Shown in pieces: positions 17,285-24,515 of a stretch of 64,000 bases of DNA. The stretch covers positions 1 to 64,000 of the forward strand of contig NZ_JAGHQU010000003.1 in the NCBI RefSeq assembly GCF_017744135.1, given 5' to 3'. The notes beneath the pieces are model-generated. The model saw only the letters and a program-made list of their open reading frames with translations, ran no database searches and was not told the DNA's origin. The stretch comes from Endozoicomonas sp. G2_2 (GTDB lineage: Bacteria > Pseudomonadota > Gammaproteobacteria > Nevskiales > Salinisphaeraceae). Numbering within the stretch: the first letter of the stretch is position 1; every line of letters starts with the position of its first letter. The position numbers were made by a program, and so were the translations under genes.

Positions 17285-17944
17285 ATGAGACAGGATCCGT
17301 TTGCCGTGTCCAGCGTGCCGCCCATGATCAAGTGGCTCTTGATCGCCAACGGCCTGGGTTTTCTGTTCCTGCTGTATGCCCAGGAACCGGCCATGCAGTA
17401 CTTCGCGCTGTGGCCGTTCGGGGATTATCCGGTACGCACGTCCGCGGGTACCGGCAGCGTGGGGTTCGAGGTCTGGCAGCTGCTTTCCTACGGCTTTCTG
17501 CACGGCAGTTTCGGCCATCTGTTCTTCAACATGTTCGGTTTGTGGATGTTCGGCCGGGTGATCGAACAGGTCTGGGGCGGGCAGCGTTTTCTGCTGTTCT
17601 ATCTCGTCTGTGTCGTGGGTGCGGGGATCACTCAGGTTTTAACGCTCGCGCTGTTGTCGCCGGGTGAAGTGGTGCCGACCGTGGGCGCCTCCGGCGGCCT
17701 GTTCGGGGTACTGCTGGCGTTCGGTATGATGTTCCCCAACGCGCGCGTGATGCTTCTCATTCCGCCGATACCGATGACAGCCAAGTGGCTGGTCATCGGC
17801 TACGGCGCGCTGGAGCTGTTCTTCGGTGTGACCGGCACCCAGGCTGGCGTGGCGCATTTCGCCCACCTGGGCGGTATGGCGTTTGGCTTCGGCCTGATCA
17901 TGTACTGGCGCAAGCAGGGCGGCGGCCGCGGGCCGATGGCCTGA
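17285..17944 (+). CDS. Rhomboid family intramembrane serine protease
   Basis: A 219-residue membrane protein with about six helices. The catalytic Ser is in GASGGLFG (Ser136) and the paired His in HLGGMAF (His194); a conserved HGSFGHLFFNMFGLW lies in the second helix. Rhomboids cleave transmembrane substrates within the bilayer. The start ATG 17285 (MRQDPFAV) is chosen; an upstream in-frame ATG at 17239 and a later one at 17324 are possible. It is flanked by terminators on both sides, so probably a single-gene unit. Confidence 0.9.
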   Translation: MRQDPFAVSSVPPMIKWLLIANGLGFLFLLYAQEPAMQYFALWPFGDYPVRTSAGTGSVGFEVWQLLSYGFLHGSFGHLFFNMFGLWMFGRVIEQVWGGQRFLLFYLVCVVGAGITQVLTLALLSPGEVVPTVGASGGLFGVLLAFGMMFPNARVMLLIPPIPMTAKWLVIGYGALELFFGVTGTQAGVAHFAHLGGMAFGFGLIMYWRKQGGGRGPMA

Positions 17945-17951
17945 ACGAAAA

Positions 17952-17981
17952 ACGCCCGCTGACCCATCGGCCAGCGGGCGT
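17952..17981 (-). terminator. Terminator between rhomboid and ohr genes
   Basis: acgcccgctg (17952-17961) and cagcgggcgt (17972-17981) form a 10-bp stem. On the minus strand it is followed by TTTTCGTT, so it fits termination of the ohr transcript and may also serve the converging rhomboid gene. Confidence 0.8.
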
Positions 17982-18002
17982 GCCGTCGCCTGTCCGAAGG
18001 CG

Positions 18003-18431
18003 CTAGACCTCGACGTTGAGCGTGACGTCGATATTGCCGCGGGTCGCGTTGGAATAAGGGCACACCTGGTGCGCCTTGGCGACGAGGTCGTCGGCTTCGC
18101 TCTGCTTCATGCCGGGCAGAGCGATGTTGAGTGTCACCTCGATACCGAACGCGTCGCCCATCGGGCCGATGCCGACTTCGCCGTCGATCTTCGTGTCTTG
18201 CGGAAGCTGGATCTTCTCGTGACCGGCGACGACGGTCATGGCGCCGAGAAAGCATGCCGAGTAACCGGCGGCGAACAGCTGTTCCGGATTGGTGCCATCG
18301 CCACCTGCGCCACCCAGCGCCTTCGGGGCGCTCAGCGAAACGTCGAGTGCCTTGTCCGACGAGGTGGCGCGGCCATCGCGCCCGCCGGTCGCGGTGGCTT
18401 TCGCGGTATAGAGGACTTTATCCACGGACAT
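18003..18431 (-). CDS. Organic hydroperoxide resistance protein (Ohr, OsmC superfamily)
   Basis: A 142-residue OsmC-fold thiol peroxidase. The two redox Cys are in [12 protein letters not shown] (Cys60) and [11 protein letters not shown] (Cys124), the spacing and second-motif sequence of Ohr rather than OsmC proper. Ohr reduces organic hydroperoxides, commonly using lipoyl groups. Start ATG 18431 ([12 protein letters not shown]) was chosen over the longer frame. A GATTGCGCGCAATC palindrome about 50 bases upstream is a likely operator. No ohrR gene lies nearby. Confidence 0.93.
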   Translation of the reverse strand: MSVDKVLYTAKATATGGRDGRATSSDKALDVSLSAPKALGGAGGDGTNPEQLFAAGYSACFLGAMTVVAGHEKIQLPQDTKIDGEVGIGPMGDAFGIEVTLNIALPGMKQSEADDLVAKAHQVCPYSNATRGNIDVTLNVEV

Positions 18432-18479
18432 CGTGTGCTCCTGATCGGTTGGGTTCTGGCTCACTATGGATCGCCAATT

Positions 18480-18493
18480 GATTGCGCGCAATC
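18480..18493 (-). promoter_or_regulatory. Candidate OhrR-type operator
   Basis: A perfect 14-bp palindrome, gattgcgcgcaatc, lies 49 bases upstream of the ohr start, inside an AT-richer patch. MarR-family OhrR proteins repress ohr genes through palindromes in this position. Palindrome and location are seen; the regulator is inferred. Confidence 0.5.
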
Positions 18494-18679
18494 TAAAAGC
18501 GCGGCAGGTGTTGGCGCGCCGGTGACGGCGACCTTGGCATTACAGACCCCATCCGCCCGACGTGGTAGAAAGGCCGGTGCGTCCGATGCGTTCGGGGCCG
18601 CGATAGAGGAACAACGATTCGACAGGGAGAGGGCCGATGCCGCGCCGGCGTCGCGCCGATCATCAGGAGTGAATAACGC

Positions 18680-19765
18680 ATGAAACGACGTCAATTCTTG
18701 GCCGGGGCTGCGGGGGCGGCTGCAGCCGCCAGCACCGTGTTTTCGCCGATGACCATCGCGCGCAACAAGAAATACAAGCTGGGCATGGTCACGTCCTGGC
18801 CGTCATCGATCGACACGCTGTTCGGTACCGCCGAGTTCATCGGCCGTTCGATCGAATACGCCACCGATGGCGATGTCGAGGTCGAGGTGTTCGCCGCCGG
18901 CGAACAGGTTGGCGGGCTGGAGGTGTACGACACGGTCTCCAGCGGCGCCTTTGCGATGGGACATACCGCCTCGTACTACTACATCGGCCAGGATCCGACC
19001 CATGCCTTCTTCACCGCCATGCCGTTCGGTCTCACCGGGCAGCAGCAGAACGCCTGGATCGAAGAAGGCGGTGGCGGCGATCTCTGGAACGAGCTCAACG
19101 GCCGCAGCAACCTCGTCGCCTTCCTGGCCGGTAATACGGGCGGCCAGACCGGCGGCTGGTTCAACAAGGAGATCAACTCGCCCGACGATCTCAAGGGCCT
19201 CAAGATGCGCTTCCCCGGCGTGGGCGGCCAGGTCATGGCGCGCGCCGGCGTGAACATTCAGAACCTGCCCGGCGGCCAGGTCTATTTCGCGCTGGAGCGT
19301 GGCGTGATCGACGCGGCGGACTGGGTCAGCCCCTACGACGACGAGATCCTGCAGCTGCACAAGGCCGCGAAGTACTACTACATGCCCAGCTGGGCCGAGC
19401 CGGGCGCCACCCTGGGGCTGTACGTCAACAACGACATCTTCAAGGATCTGCCCAAGGACATTCGGGAGACGATTCCGGTCGCCGCCAAGGCCGCGAACGA
19501 GCGCATGTTCGCGCAGTACATGGCGCGCAACGGCCCGGCGCTCAAGCGTCTGATCGACGGCGGCGCCCAGGTGCGTACCTTCCCGTCGGAAGTGCTCGAC
19601 CTGCTCAAGCGCTATACCGACGAGATCCAGCAGGAACACGCGGACAAGAACAAGCTCTACGCCAAGGTCTACGAGCAGTGGCAGGGTTTTCGCGACGACG
19701 TCCGGGCATGGACCGACGTGAGCGAATACAACTTCCTGCGCTATATCAATGGCGATCTGAGTTAG
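18680..19765 (+). CDS. TRAP transporter substrate-binding protein, DctP family
   Basis: A 361-residue periplasmic protein. The N-terminus is a twin-arginine signal (MKRRQFLAGAAGAAAAA), so export is probably by Tat in folded form. The mature part has the DctP/TAXI-distinct type II fold with patterns such as LKGLKMRFPGVGGQVM (about 170-187), which includes the conserved substrate-binding Arg. It resembles the monocarboxylate/2-oxoacid group of TRAP binding proteins. A clean AGGAG site is 9 bases before the ATG. The matching permease genes are on the opposite strand just downstream, an unusual convergent arrangement. Confidence 0.92.
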   Translation: MKRRQFLAGAAGAAAAASTVFSPMTIARNKKYKLGMVTSWPSSIDTLFGTAEFIGRSIEYATDGDVEVEVFAAGEQVGGLEVYDTVSSGAFAMGHTASYYYIGQDPTHAFFTAMPFGLTGQQQNAWIEEGGGGDLWNELNGRSNLVAFLAGNTGGQTGGWFNKEINSPDDLKGLKMRFPGVGGQVMARAGVNIQNLPGGQVYFALERGVIDAADWVSPYDDEILQLHKAAKYYYMPSWAEPGATLGLYVNNDIFKDLPKDIRETIPVAAKAANERMFAQYMARNGPALKRLIDGGAQVRTFPSEVLDLLKRYTDEIQQEHADKNKLYAKVYEQWQGFRDDVRAWTDVSEYNFLRYINGDLS

Positions 19766-19801
19766 AGCCGGTCGCGATCCGGGCGAACGGCTCGCGCGAT
19801 C

Positions 19802-19834
19802 AAGCCGCGGTCATGTCAGTGGCCGCGGCTTTTT
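19802..19834. terminator. Terminator between convergent TRAP genes
   Basis: aagccgcgg (19802-19810) pairs with ccgcggctt (19823-19831), followed by T-rich sequence on the plus strand; the complementary aa before the stem provides little U-run on the minus strand. It mainly ends the dctP transcript. Confidence 0.85.
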
Positions 19835-19839
19835 CGTGT

Positions 19840-21213
19840 CTATTGCTGTACGGCGTCGCTGAGATGCGGCAGCCACAGCACGAGCTGCGGGAACTGCCAG
19901 AGCAGAATCAGCGCGAACAACTGCAGGCCGATGAAAGGCACCACGCCGCGATAGATGTCGGCCGTGCGAACCGACGGCGGCGCGACCCCCTTGAGATAGA
20001 ACAGCGCGAAGCCGAACGGCGGGGTCAGGAACGACGCCTGCAGATTGACCGCGATCAGTACCGCGAACCAGAGCGGATCGACCCCCAGCTGGATCGCGAT
20101 CGGCGTGATGACCGGCACCACGATGAAGCTGATCTCGATGAAATCGACGAAAAATCCGAGCACGAAGATCGTGAGCATCGTGAAGAACAGGAACGCCAGG
20201 GTGCCGCCCGGCAGGTTCAGCAGGATCTCCTCGACCAGCTGCGGGCCGCCGAGCGAGGCGAACACCATGGTGAAGGCGGTGGCGCCGAGCAGGATGACGA
20301 ACACCATGGCGGTGAGCTTGACGGTCTGGTCCATCACCGCGCGCAGTGCATCCCAGTCGAGGCGCCGGTTGATGATGGCAAGCAGGGTGGCGCCCAGGGC
20401 GCCCATGGCGCCGGCCTCGGTCGGCGTGGCGATGCCGGCGAAGATGGTGCCGAGCACGATCAGGATCAGCGCCAGTGGCGGCGCCATCGTCCCCAGCACC
20501 CGCAGCAGCAGGCGCCCGCGGCTGATATCGCGTTCGCTGGCCGGCAGCGCCGGCGCGCGTTCGGGATGGCGCAGCGCGACGTAGACGATCCACAGCACGA
20601 ACAGGCCCGACAGCATCACGCCCGGGATGAAGGCGCCGAGAAACAGGTCGCCCACTGAAACCTGCATCTGATCGCCGAGGATGATGAGCACGATGCTCGG
20701 CGGCACGATCTGGCCGAGCGTGCCGGATGCCGCGACGGTACCCGAGGCCAGGCCCTTGTCGTAGTTGTATTTCAGCATCACCGGCAGCGCAAGAACGCCC
20801 ATGGTGACCACCGAGGCCCCGACCACGCCGGTGGAGGCGGCCAGCAGGGTGCCCACGACCACCACCGAGATCGCCAGGCCGCCGCGTACGCGCCCGAACA
20901 GCAGGCCCATGGTCTGAAGCAGGTCGGAGGCCAGGCGCGACTTCTCCAGCATCACGCCCATGAACACGAAGAACGGCACGGCGACCAGTTCGTAGTTGTC
21001 CATGATGTTGCCGAAGATGCGCCCCGGCAAGATGTTGAGCCGCGCCATGCGGAACGCGGGTTCCCAGGGCAGGGCGATGCCCATGTCCGGGAGCATGTCG
21101 CTGCCGATGAGCGTGAACAGCACCGCCGTGCCGCCGAGCGTGAAGGCGACCGGGTAGCCGATCAGCAACATGCCGATCGCGGCCGCGAACATCCATAGCG
21201 CGAGGTAATCCAC
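19840..21213 (-). CDS. TRAP transporter large permease, DctM family
   Basis: A 457-residue inner-membrane protein with about twelve to thirteen hydrophobic helices. DctM patterns include PFFVFMGVMLEKS near helix 2-3 and ASGTLGQIVPPSIVLIILG, the conserved helix-5 segment. It is the ion-coupled channel half of a TRAP system. The start is GTG 21213 (MDYLALWMFA), four bases after the small-permease stop, so the two are translationally coupled. Its binding protein is presumably the convergent dctP gene at 18680. Confidence 0.93.
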   Translation of the reverse strand: MDYLALWMFAAAIGMLLIGYPVAFTLGGTAVLFTLIGSDMLPDMGIALPWEPAFRMARLNILPGRIFGNIMDNYELVAVPFFVFMGVMLEKSRLASDLLQTMGLLFGRVRGGLAISVVVVGTLLAASTGVVGASVVTMGVLALPVMLKYNYDKGLASGTVAASGTLGQIVPPSIVLIILGDQMQVSVGDLFLGAFIPGVMLSGLFVLWIVYVALRHPERAPALPASERDISRGRLLLRVLGTMAPPLALILIVLGTIFAGIATPTEAGAMGALGATLLAIINRRLDWDALRAVMDQTVKLTAMVFVILLGATAFTMVFASLGGPQLVEEILLNLPGGTLAFLFFTMLTIFVLGFFVDFIEISFIVVPVITPIAIQLGVDPLWFAVLIAVNLQASFLTPPFGFALFYLKGVAPPSVRTADIYRGVVPFIGLQLFALILLWQFPQLVLWLPHLSDAVQQ

Positions 21214-21216
21214 GGC

Positions 21217-21789
21217 CTACAAGCCTTCCGTTTCCTGGGTGGCGCGATGGGCTTCGTTATCGGTGAAACCCGGCTCCTGGACCAGATAGGCCACGTTCTT
21301 GATGATCTCGCTGATGCCCTGGAGAATGAGCATGGCGAACGCCACCAGCATCACGGTCTTGATCGGATAGCGCGGCAGTCCGCCGGGGTTCGGGCTCTGC
21401 TCCATCACCGCCCACGAGCGCTCGACGTAGCCGATGCAGAAATACAGCCCGAAGATGCAGAAGGGCACCAGAAACACCAGCGTGCCGAAGATATCGATCC
21501 AGGCCCGGGTGCGCGGGCCCAGCCGGCTGTAGATGATGTCCACGCGCACATGCCCGTCGGCGCGCAGCAGATATGCGGCACCGAGCAGAAAGATCAGGTC
21601 GAAGGCGTAGGTCTGCAGCTCGAGATAGACGTTGGCCGACAGCTGCACGCCGAGATACTGGCCCAGGTAACGGGTGATTACGTTGTAGGCGCCGATCAGC
21701 ACCATGGCCACGGTGAGCCACCACATCGTGCGGCCCACCAGGGTCGACAGGCCGTCGATCGCGCGCGCCGCGCCCAGCAGAATATTCAT
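21217..21789 (-). CDS. TRAP transporter small permease, DctQ family
   Basis: A 190-residue protein with four hydrophobic helices typical of DctQ; helix 2 region carries LELQTYAFDLIFLLGAAYLL and the DGHVRVDIIY motif follows. Start ATG 21789 (MNILLGAARAIDG), preceded by a GGAGG-like site; a longer frame adds Arg-rich residues that look non-native. First gene of the dctQ-dctM pair. Confidence 0.92.
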   Translation of the reverse strand: MNILLGAARAIDGLSTLVGRTMWWLTVAMVLIGAYNVITRYLGQYLGVQLSANVYLELQTYAFDLIFLLGAAYLLRADGHVRVDIIYSRLGPRTRAWIDIFGTLVFLVPFCIFGLYFCIGYVERSWAVMEQSPNPGGLPRYPIKTVMLVAFAMLILQGISEIIKNVAYLVQEPGFTDNEAHRATQETEGL

Positions 21790-21991
21790 CAATTTCCTCC
21801 GGGCGCGTCGTCGGGCCGAGGGGCAGCCAGGCTGCACAAGCCGGCGATTCTAGCTGACCGCGCGGCGCGACCCCAAGCTGGCGGCTCGGCGCCGTGTCCG
21901 ATTGATGCGGCCCCGGCGACGCGCGCTGCGGTCATCGCCGACGATCTGCGGCATATTGGACAGCGCAAGTGAACCGGCAGGGGATGCAGCG

Positions 21992-23941
21992 GTGCAGGAC
22001 TACGAAAAACTCGGGGCCTTCTATCTGGGCCGGGAGCACGATCTCGCCTCGGGAAAAACCGGCACGGCGCCACTGCTCTACGACGCCAAGGATCTGACCA
22101 CCCACGCCGTGATCATCGGCATGACGGGCAGCGGCAAGACTGGCCTCGGCGTCGGTTTGATCGAGGAGGCCGCGATCGACGGCGTGCCCGTCATCGCGAT
22201 CGACCCGAAAGGCGATCTTGGCAATCTGTTGCTCACGTTTCCCGATCTCGCGGCGGCGGATTTCGAACCCTGGGTCGATCCGGCTGCCGCCAGCACTCGC
22301 GGCAAAACGATCGCGGCTCACGCCAGCGCACAGGCCGAACTTTGGCGAAAAGGGCTGGCGAGCTGGAATCAGGACGGTGCACGGATCCGCCGGCTCAAGG
22401 AGGCGGCGGAGTTCGGCATCTTCACGCCGGGTAGCACCGCGGGTATTCCCATTTCGGTGCTCAGTTCCTTCGATGCGCCGAGCGCCGCGCTACGCGACGA
22501 CGCGGAAGCCTTTGCCGAGCGGATCCAGGCGACCGCGATCTCGATTCTCACCCTGCTGGGTATCGATGCCGACCCGCTGTCGAGCCGCGAATACATCCTC
22601 ATCTCCAATATCCTGCAGCACAGCTGGCAGGCAGGGCGCTCGCTCGACTTGCCGGGCCTGATCGGCGCGATTCAGTCGCCGCCGATTAAGCGTATCGGGG
22701 TGATGGACCTGGAAGCCATGTTTCCCGCCCAGGATCGCTTCGCGCTGGCCATGCAGCTGAACAACCTGCTCGCTTCGCCGGGGTTCGCAACCTGGATGCA
22801 GGGCCAGGCGCTGTCCGCACGCTCGCTGTTCTATACCGATGAAGGTCGGCCGCGCGTTTCGGTGCTGTCGATCGCGCATCTCACCGACGCGGAGCGCATG
22901 TTCTTCGTCACGCTGCTGCTCGGCGAGATCATCGCCTGGATGCGCGCCCAGCCGGGCACATCGAGCCTGCGGGCCGTGCTCTACATGGACGAGCTGTTCG
23001 GTTACATGCCGCCGACCGCCAATCCGCCGTCCAAGACCCTGTTCCTGACGCTGCTCAAGCAGGCGCGGGCCTACGGGCTGGGGCTGGTGCTGTCGACCCA
23101 GAACCCGGTCGATCTCGACTACAAGGGCCTGTCCAATACCGGGACCTGGTTCATTGGCCGGCTGCAGACCGAGCGCGACAAGAACCGCGTGCTCGATGGC
23201 CTGGAAGGTGCAGGCGCGGGCGGCGGACCGTTCGACCGCGGCGCCATGGCGCAGACGCTTGCCGGCCTCGGCAAGCGCGTGTTCCTGCTGCACAACGTGC
23301 ACGAGACCGAGCCGGTGGTCTTTCATACCCGCTGGGCGCTGTCGTATCTGCCGGGTCCGCTCACGCGCGAGCAGATTCGCCGGCTGACCCGGGCGAGCGC
23401 TCCGGCCGTGCCGGTCGAGCCGCCGCCAGCCGCCGCCAGCCGCCGATCCGACGCCCCGGGCCGCTGTCGACCAGGCGGCGACGACCACCACGGCGCGCCC
23501 GGTACTCGACCCCGGTATCCGCCAGTATTTTCTGCCGGTCACCACGCCGGGCGACGGGCCGCTGACCTATTACGCGCAGGTGGTTGGAGCCGCCGAGGTC
23601 TTCTTTGTCAGCCGTACCCACGATATCGACGTGCAGCGGGCTTTCGTGTTCGGCGCGGAGCCTGTCGACGGGCCGGTGGCACTCGACTGGGATTGGGCGG
23701 AGCCGATCGCCATCGATATCGCCGCTCTCGAGGATCAGCCACCGGCGGATGCGGCATTCGGGCCGCTTGCTGCGCCGGCGCGCCGAGCGTCCGCCTATCG
23801 TGGCTGGGTGCGCGACTACAAGACCTGGCTGCGCACCGCTCAGGCGCTCACGCTCTATCGCAGCAAGACATTCAAACAGGTCTCTGCGCCCGGCGAGAGC
23901 GAAGCGGATTTTCGCATCCGGCTGCAGCAGTTCGCGCGTGA
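21992..23941 (+). CDS. HerA/DUF87-like ATP-binding protein, frameshifted (N-terminal part)
   Basis: The ATPase half of a HerA/FtsK-like protein. It starts with [14 protein letters not shown]; Walker A is [11 protein letters not shown] (about residue 45 onward), [14 protein letters not shown] follows, Walker B is [10 protein letters not shown], and the sensor-like stretch is [21 protein letters not shown] 21992 is taken as start with AGGGGA in front; an in-frame ATG at 21902 is possible. True homology ends near residue 480. From about 23440 the frame is out of register because of a 10-bp tandem duplication (23421-23440), and the remaining residues to 23941 are a shifted, Arg-rich tail. The intended C-terminus continues in another frame to 24431. 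Cellular role of this family is unknown; HerA relatives pump DNA or power membrane machines. Confidence 0.8.
   Translation: MQDYEKLGAFYLGREHDLASGKTGTAPLLYDAKDLTTHAVIIGMTGSGKTGLGVGLIEEAAIDGVPVIAIDPKGDLGNLLLTFPDLAAADFEPWVDPAAASTRGKTIAAHASAQAELWRKGLASWNQDGARIRRLKEAAEFGIFTPGSTAGIPISVLSSFDAPSAALRDDAEAFAERIQATAISILTLLGIDADPLSSREYILISNILQHSWQAGRSLDLPGLIGAIQSPPIKRIGVMDLEAMFPAQDRFALAMQLNNLLASPGFATWMQGQALSARSLFYTDEGRPRVSVLSIAHLTDAERMFFVTLLLGEIIAWMRAQPGTSSLRAVLYMDELFGYMPPTANPPSKTLFLTLLKQARAYGLGLVLSTQNPVDLDYKGLSNTGTWFIGRLQTERDKNRVLDGLEGAGAGGGPFDRGAMAQTLAGLGKRVFLLHNVHETEPVVFHTRWALSYLPGPLTREQIRRLTRASAPAVPVEPPPAAASRRSDAPGRCRPGGDDHHGAPGTRPRYPPVFSAGHHAGRRAADLLRAGGWSRRGLLCQPYPRYRRAAGFRVRRGACRRAGGTRLGLGGADRHRYRRSRGSATGGCGIRAACCAGAPSVRLSWLGARLQDLAAHRSGAHALSQQDIQTGLCARRERSGFSHPAAAVRA
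23421..23440 (+). repeat. 10-bp tandem duplication causing a frameshift
   Basis: Two exact adjacent copies of cgccgccagc (23421-23430 and 23431-23440), with a partial third (cgccga). Ten bases shift the frame by +1. Removing one copy joins the upstream and downstream frames perfectly and gives a single gene of 810 codons. Confidence 0.85.
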
Positions 23942-24431
23942 GCGCCGGGACCTGGAAGTCGGCAAGCTGCGGGCCCGCTACGAGAAGAGCGCCGGCCGGC
24001 TGCGCGAGCGCCTGCGCGCGGCCGAGCGCGACGTCGAGGAACAGAAAGCCCAGGCCAATCAGAAGAAGATCGAGAGCGCGCTGTCGATCGGCGGCGCGCT
24101 GCTGGGCGCCTTTCTCGGGCGAAAGCGCTTGAGCAGCCGCACGGTCAGCCGGGTGGGCACTGCCGCACGGCGTGCCGGCTATGCCGCTAGAGAGATGCGC
24201 GACGTGCGCGAAGCACAAGCCGAGGCGGCCGAACTGCAGGCCCGGCTCGACGCCGAGGGCGAGGCGTTCGCCGCGGACGTGGCGCGCCTGGAGGGCGAGA
24301 TCGACGCCCAGGCCGAGGCGCTCGATACGGTGCAGGTGCGCGCCCGCAGCAGCGATATCGATATTCGTTTCGTCGCGCTGCTGTGGTCGCCCTATCGGCG
24401 CGCGGCTGACGGGCGCACGCGTCCCGCCTGA
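23441..24431 (+). pseudogene. C-terminal part of the frameshifted HerA-like ATPase
   Basis: Downstream of the duplication the reading continues in a different frame: [18 protein letters not shown], then [15 protein letters not shown], a beta-rich segment, and a long charged helical region (about 23900-24330, rich in Arg, Glu and Ala, predicted coiled coil) enclosing IESALSIGGALLGAFLG. The segment ends with RFVALLWSPYRR and a stop at 24431. Related full-length proteins have this order after the ATPase domain. The frame could be used alone only from an internal GTG such as 23580, so it is best seen as the severed half of one gene. Combined length without the extra 10 bp is 809 residues, normal for the family. 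Confidence 0.75.
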
Positions 24432-24465
24432 TCGGGGGCGCTACGCGCGGACATACCGCGGACAT

Positions 24466-24498
24466 AAAAAAGCCCGATGCGCCGAGGGCGCACCGGGC
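24466..24498 (-). terminator. Terminator of the acylase gene
   Basis: gcccgatgcgcc (24472-24483) pairs with ggcgcaccgggc (24487-24498) with one mismatch; on the minus strand TTTTTT follows directly. It ends the acylase transcript. Confidence 0.88.
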
Positions 24499-24515
24499 AC
24501 GTCGTGATGCCGTTG

